Assembly (NCBI GenBank): GCA_949318235.1
Contig: OX439137.1
Span: forward strand, 3,674,289 to 3,738,288
Source: Ecdyonurus torrentis
Taxonomy: Eukaryota; Arthropoda; Insecta; Ephemeroptera; Heptageniidae
Direction of reading: 5' to 3'
DNA: 64,000 nucleotides
Positions 60,461-64,000 of the stretch are shown piece by piece. The position numbers were made by a program, and so were the translations under genes. The notes below the pieces were generated by a model that made no database searches, had not been told where the DNA came from, and saw nothing but the letters and a program-made list of their open reading frames with translations. How positions within the stretch are numbered: the stretch's first letter is position 1; every line of letters begins with the position of its first letter.

Positions 60461-60733
60461 TGGCTAATATGTAAAAACATACGTAACAAAAAGTAATGTA
60501 CGATAAGCTTCAAAATAATTGAAGTTACAAAGCTTCAATAATAATAATAATAATACTGTATTGGTGTTGGTGTTAATACTGTAATAATATATAAAAATAA
60601 TCAAATGTAGCAACATAATATATACAAAGATAACACACGTTAATATAGAGAGCGGATGCCGTGGGTGCCACAAAATATATTAATAAAATGTTGCCTTTTA
60701 CACTGCTTGTAATTGTTCAGAAACCCCCGGTAC

Positions 60734-61078
60734 TTAAAGCCATAGACCACATAACACAACATGTGCTTTTTAATGAATAAACATAAAATGGTATCTTCAA
60801 AACTGTTGATAATTTTTACCAGAATGTTAATGTAGTTACACGAGAGAGCGTGAAAATACTGTAAAGTATGCAATTTGCGTAAAAATTCATATTTAAGACG
60901 TCAGAAACATGCAAAAATTAGTATGAAAATGTTATGCGGGTTGTATAAATTGAATTTTCTGATTACTGCTACGGGGCTACTGTTGGGTTTTGAGACAAAC
61001 TAATGTTATTTATGTAAATCCCATCAAGTGTTTTGTGATATAAATGCTTATGTATTCTTCTGGTCTATCCCTTTGTAA
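60734..61078 (+). mobile_element. MITE family M1, complete copy
   Basis: TTAAAGCCATAGACCACATA to CTGGTCTATCCCTTTG. TGACGTCA is mutated to AGACGTCA. Confidence 0.87.
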
Positions 61079-61528
61079 TATATATAATAAAATAATAATA
61101 TATTAAAAATTTATTTATTATTATCTGTTAACATAAAATAAATTGCTCAAGCAATAATATAATAAAACGTTATCAAATAAAAAAATAAAAAATGATACAA
61201 TTTTTTTTTTAATATAAGGAAAAACAAACACAAGTTTTTGCATAAAAATATATTATATAAAAAATTTCCAGTTTCGATTAAAAAAGATGTTAGGTTTCCC
61301 TATGAGGAAAGTGTATAACATAATTTTTTCTCATGTTATTATAATTATTTCTTTTGAAGGTTTAAAAAAATAATAATATTAATTAAAAAATATAATAATA
61401 AATAAAAAAATAGCAATCAGGGGGTTTCTCTGTAAATTTAACGATAAATTTTTATATTATGTTCAAAATTACGTTAATTTGCAGAAATAATGATAAGTTA
61501 AATTGTTGGCGATAGAAAATAAATACAA

Positions 61529-61827
61529 ACACTCTAAAAAATTGTGCATTACTTTAGTTACGAATACTAACTAATTTAAGATAATCACTTTTAAGTTATT
61601 CCAATTAGCTGAAATAATGCATTTTAGCAAGTTAATAAAAATAGCTAATTTAAGTTGTTTTAAAATTTTTTAAAAAAATATTTAAGCTATTTTAAATTAA
61701 AATAGCTATTGTTAATAATTTGCTAAAATGCATTATTTTAGCTAATCATAATAATAACTTAAAATTGTATAATCTTAAATAAGTTAGGATTCGTAACTAA
61801 AGTAATGCACCAATTTTTTGAGTAAAC
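61529..61827. mobile_element. Long AT-rich hairpin MITE (family X)
   Basis: CTAAAAAATTGTGCATTACTT and its complement AGTAATGCACCAATTTTTTG bound arms of about 140 bp rich in TAGCTAATTT words. Single copy. Confidence 0.8.
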
Positions 61828-62107
61828 TTACCACTACCGATTTCATTTATTTATTTTTCTATCTAAGCTTAGAAAATATAAAATTCACAAATACTGCAGT
61901 AATGCTGTAAACATGATTGTGAGATTATACATTACATTTTAGATTTAGTGTAAATTTTAGAATAACAAGGTTAATTTATTACGAGTTTTTAAATGGTAAA
62001 ATATATTATCAAAAATTATGCTACACAACATAGTAAAGCGCTTCTAAAAAAAAAATAATAATAATAATAAAAAAATAAGCTGTCTGCTGCTTTAGTATAA
62101 ATAGAAA

Positions 62108-62305
62108 CAAATAAATTACGTAATTTATGCTATTGAAAAATAATTCCTGCATTGTAGAGCAAAAATGTTGCTATTATGTAATAATAACATAAGTATGTAT
62201 CCTTTCCAACATAACATTTATGTCTTGTAACATATAGTTATTATAATATAAAGTATAGTATAAATTATGATTGGACAAATTGTGCAGAAAATGAGCTGGC
62301 ATAAT
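62108..62305. repeat. MITE family B, partial copy
   Basis: AAATTACGTAATTTATGCTAT to GAAAATGAGCTGGCATAATAA, ending in a (TAA)n run. Confidence 0.65.
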
Positions 62306-62321
62306 AATAATAATAATAATA

Positions 62322-62876
62322 TCCAGCATATCACAGCATATCACAGGTGGATGCCCTGTACTTGCGCCCAAGGAGTACTTGGAGCGGCACAATGCAGTGG
62401 CTAAAGTGTTACACCAAGCGCTGGCCAAGAGATTCGGTCTGGTGGAGAAGGAGCTTCCATATTACAACTGCAAGCCCGAGCAAGTGCTGCGTAACCGAGA
62501 CGCTAAGCTATTGTGGGACTCCGTTATTGTAACAGACAGAGCAGTAGAGGCAAACAGACCAGATTTGGTTCTGTTTGACAGACAAGCTCAAACAGCGATA
62601 ATCATTGATGTTGCTGTTCCTCTGGACAATCATGTAGTTACTACAGTTGCTGAGAAGAAGAGGAAGTATCAGCCGCTTTCCATTGAGTTGAAGGATATGT
62701 ATCGGCTGAGAAGTGTTGAAATTGTCCCTGTAGTGGTTTCTGTGAATGGTCTGGTTAGCAAGGATTGGTTAAAAGCAAGAGAAAAGTTAAACCTCGAGCA
62801 CAGGCATTTACGTGTCATGCAGAAAGCTGCAGTTCTTGGCACAGCTAACATCGTGCGCAAAGTGCTTAGTTTGTGA
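62322..62876 (+). pseudogene. R2/Dong-type LINE, restriction-like endonuclease fragment
   Basis: An open frame of about 180 codons begins GGCPVLAPKEYLERHN and ends at TGA 62874-62876. Counting from the leucine codon at 62379, RPD (60-62), then D77-V78 in IIIDVAVP, and EKKRKY (92-97) match the PD-(D/E)XK restriction-like endonuclease at the C-terminus of R2/R4/Dong/NeSL-clade non-LTR retrotransposons, which nicks target DNA for target-primed reverse transcription. The catalytic residues look intact, but the reverse transcriptase and N-terminal zinc fingers are missing (5' truncation), so the copy is dead. No start codon is implied; the frame simply enters from the truncation. (TAA)n runs flank the copy on both sides, as for Dong, which targets TAA repeats. 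Confidence 0.85.
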
Positions 62877-63002
62877 CCCCTCTGTATACCATCTGCAGTT
62901 TCTGATATAATTGGTACCTGGATTATTCTCACCTTCACCTTGAATCAAGTAGGATTCCGGTGTTGGTGTTACACAAGAAGAAAGAAAAGAACTCATAATA
63001 AT
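62877..63002 (+). mobile_element. 3' UTR of the R2/Dong-type LINE
   Basis: Contains TGGATTATTCTCACCTTCAC, GAATCAAGTAGGATTCCGG and AGAAGAAAGAAAAGAACTC, ending in CATAATAATAATAA. Same 3' end as at 32978-33108. Confidence 0.8.
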
Positions 63003-63110
63003 AATAACTTTATTAAGGCGTTGTGAGGGCTTGACAGCCCTATTTTACAAAACCTTGACCACAATAGTAATATACAATTTTTAACATAAACATATATAAT
63101 TTTTAGCATT
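63003..63110 (-). mobile_element. Second LINE/SINE 3' end, minus strand
   Basis: Same as 35350-35560: minus strand reads GGTCAAGGTTTTGTAAAATA, hairpin AGGGCTGTCAAGCCCT, AATAAAGTTATTATTATTA. The tails of the two LINE families meet at a shared TAA run. Confidence 0.65.
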
Positions 63111-63246
63111 GTTTTTACATCTTCAATAATTCATAATATACAAGTAAGATTAATTTTATTTAATAAAAAAAAATTATAATATAATTAGCTGTAAATATAC
63201 GAATTAAGTGTAACATTATCAAATTATTGTAATTATATTTATAATT

Positions 63247-63272
63247 AAAGGGTTTAGCTTTCGTGTTATATA
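63247..63272 (-). repeat. Fragment of the 332-bp tRNA repeat
   Basis: AAAGGGTTTAGCTTTCGTGTTA, then unrelated sequence. It begins at the same position as the left edge of the array at 38203. Confidence 0.6.
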
Positions 63273-63399
63273 TTTATAATTATTTTAGTTATATTTATTT
63301 AATTATTATTAATTATTTAGTTATAATTATTATAACTAATATTTAAAATATTTATATATTATATATTTATAATTTTTTTTTCCATAATATTTTATTTTT

Positions 63400-63690
63400 G
63401 TCCGTGTACTGTACATATTATTGTATTGAATTAATATTGTATTTGTATCATGTGCTTGTAAATATTTTATTAACAATCATATCTACACTGTATCATTTTG
63501 AGGTAATTGCCTAAGCTAATGCATTAATTGTATTATGAATGTTGGATGAAAGATATTAATAAATACATTTGAATTTGGATTTGGATTTGGATTTGGATTT
63601 GGATTTGGATTTGAATTTAAATTTGCATTTGGTTTTTAATTTGAATGTGGTTTTGGTTTTGGATTTGGATTTGGATTTGAATTATTTCGT
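63400..63690 (+). mobile_element. LINE-like 3' end with (GGATTT)n tail
   Basis: GATATTAATAAATACATTTG followed by GGATTT units (63571-63615 and 63655-63680) resembles CR1/L2-type 3' ends with short tandem tails. Upstream coding part not recognised. Confidence 0.5.
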
Positions 63691-64000
63691 TATTAAAAGT
63701 AGTTATATCCTTTTAAATCTTTTAATCACAATAGAAACTTAATGTATAAACAAATCTATTTTCTCGGACTTACTGTTAGAATTCAATAGCAAACACACAA
63801 TTGACTTAAGTTATAGTAAAAGAGAACAATACTCTTTCTCAGTAATATTCAATAAAATTTAACTTAAATAATATCAATATTATTAAATTATAATTGAAAT
63901 GATTGAAGTTTTTAATTAATTTTACGAGCATAAAAAAAGTTTATTATTCACAAAGAGTTTATAAAAAAAATTCTAATTGAAATTATTTCACACAAAAAAA

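Noticed and set aside
62669..62996. Minus-strand frames of 62-89 codons
   Set aside because: Shadows of the plus-strand LINE endonuclease frame.

Overview
This window looks like gene-poor, very AT-rich nuclear DNA from an animal, most likely an invertebrate and possibly an arthropod. Supporting signs are split protein-coding sequence with splice sites, a tRNA-derived SINE with a central domain of the kind I associate with arthropod SINEs, non-LTR retrotransposon tails, an LTR element primed by tRNA-Leu, and dozens of short inverted-repeat (MITE-like) elements. The species cannot be named from the sequence. Nothing points to a bacterial, organellar or viral genome.

Layout. 0-10 kb: old MITE copies, a short LTR retrotransposon (3270-5672) with a possible spliced small ORF, and a cluster of hairpin MITEs (7.4-8.5 kb). 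10-20 kb: MITEs, a tRNA-derived SINE (12.1-12.5 kb), a LINE 3' end (14.4-14.9 kb), and a 1.95-kb hAT-like element inserted in a CA microsatellite (15256-17202). 20-30 kb: a GA-rich minisatellite, several microsatellites, and the only host-gene exon I can support well (26280-26428, + strand, followed by a 3' UTR and poly(A) signal near 26980). 30-41 kb: MITEs nested in MITEs, a restriction-like-endonuclease LINE tail (32.8-33.1 kb), tetranucleotide arrays, and a palindromic array of seven tRNA-like genes (38.2-40.5 kb) that splits a MITE. 41-54 kb: a 773-bp foldback element, more MITEs, and an unusually GC-rich segment at 49.25-49.6 kb with possible minus-strand splice signals. 54-64 kb: AT-rich DNA, a 590-bp TTAC array, more MITEs, and the best-preserved LINE endonuclease fragment (62.3-62.9 kb).

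The mobile elements fall into groups by their ends. One group carries TTAA at both ends (piggyBac-like target preference). A second ends in ACACGGAAAA or a close variant. A third has TATAGGGTGTATGC ends. Others look like hAT or Tc1/mariner derivatives. Members of the first three groups and several other families carry the CREB/ATF palindrome TGACGTCA. By eye I count about 32 exact copies in 64 kb, where base composition predicts fewer than one. This sharing, the tRNA palindrome and the nested insertions with readable target duplications are the most notable content. No operons or pathways can be described because almost no host genes are present.
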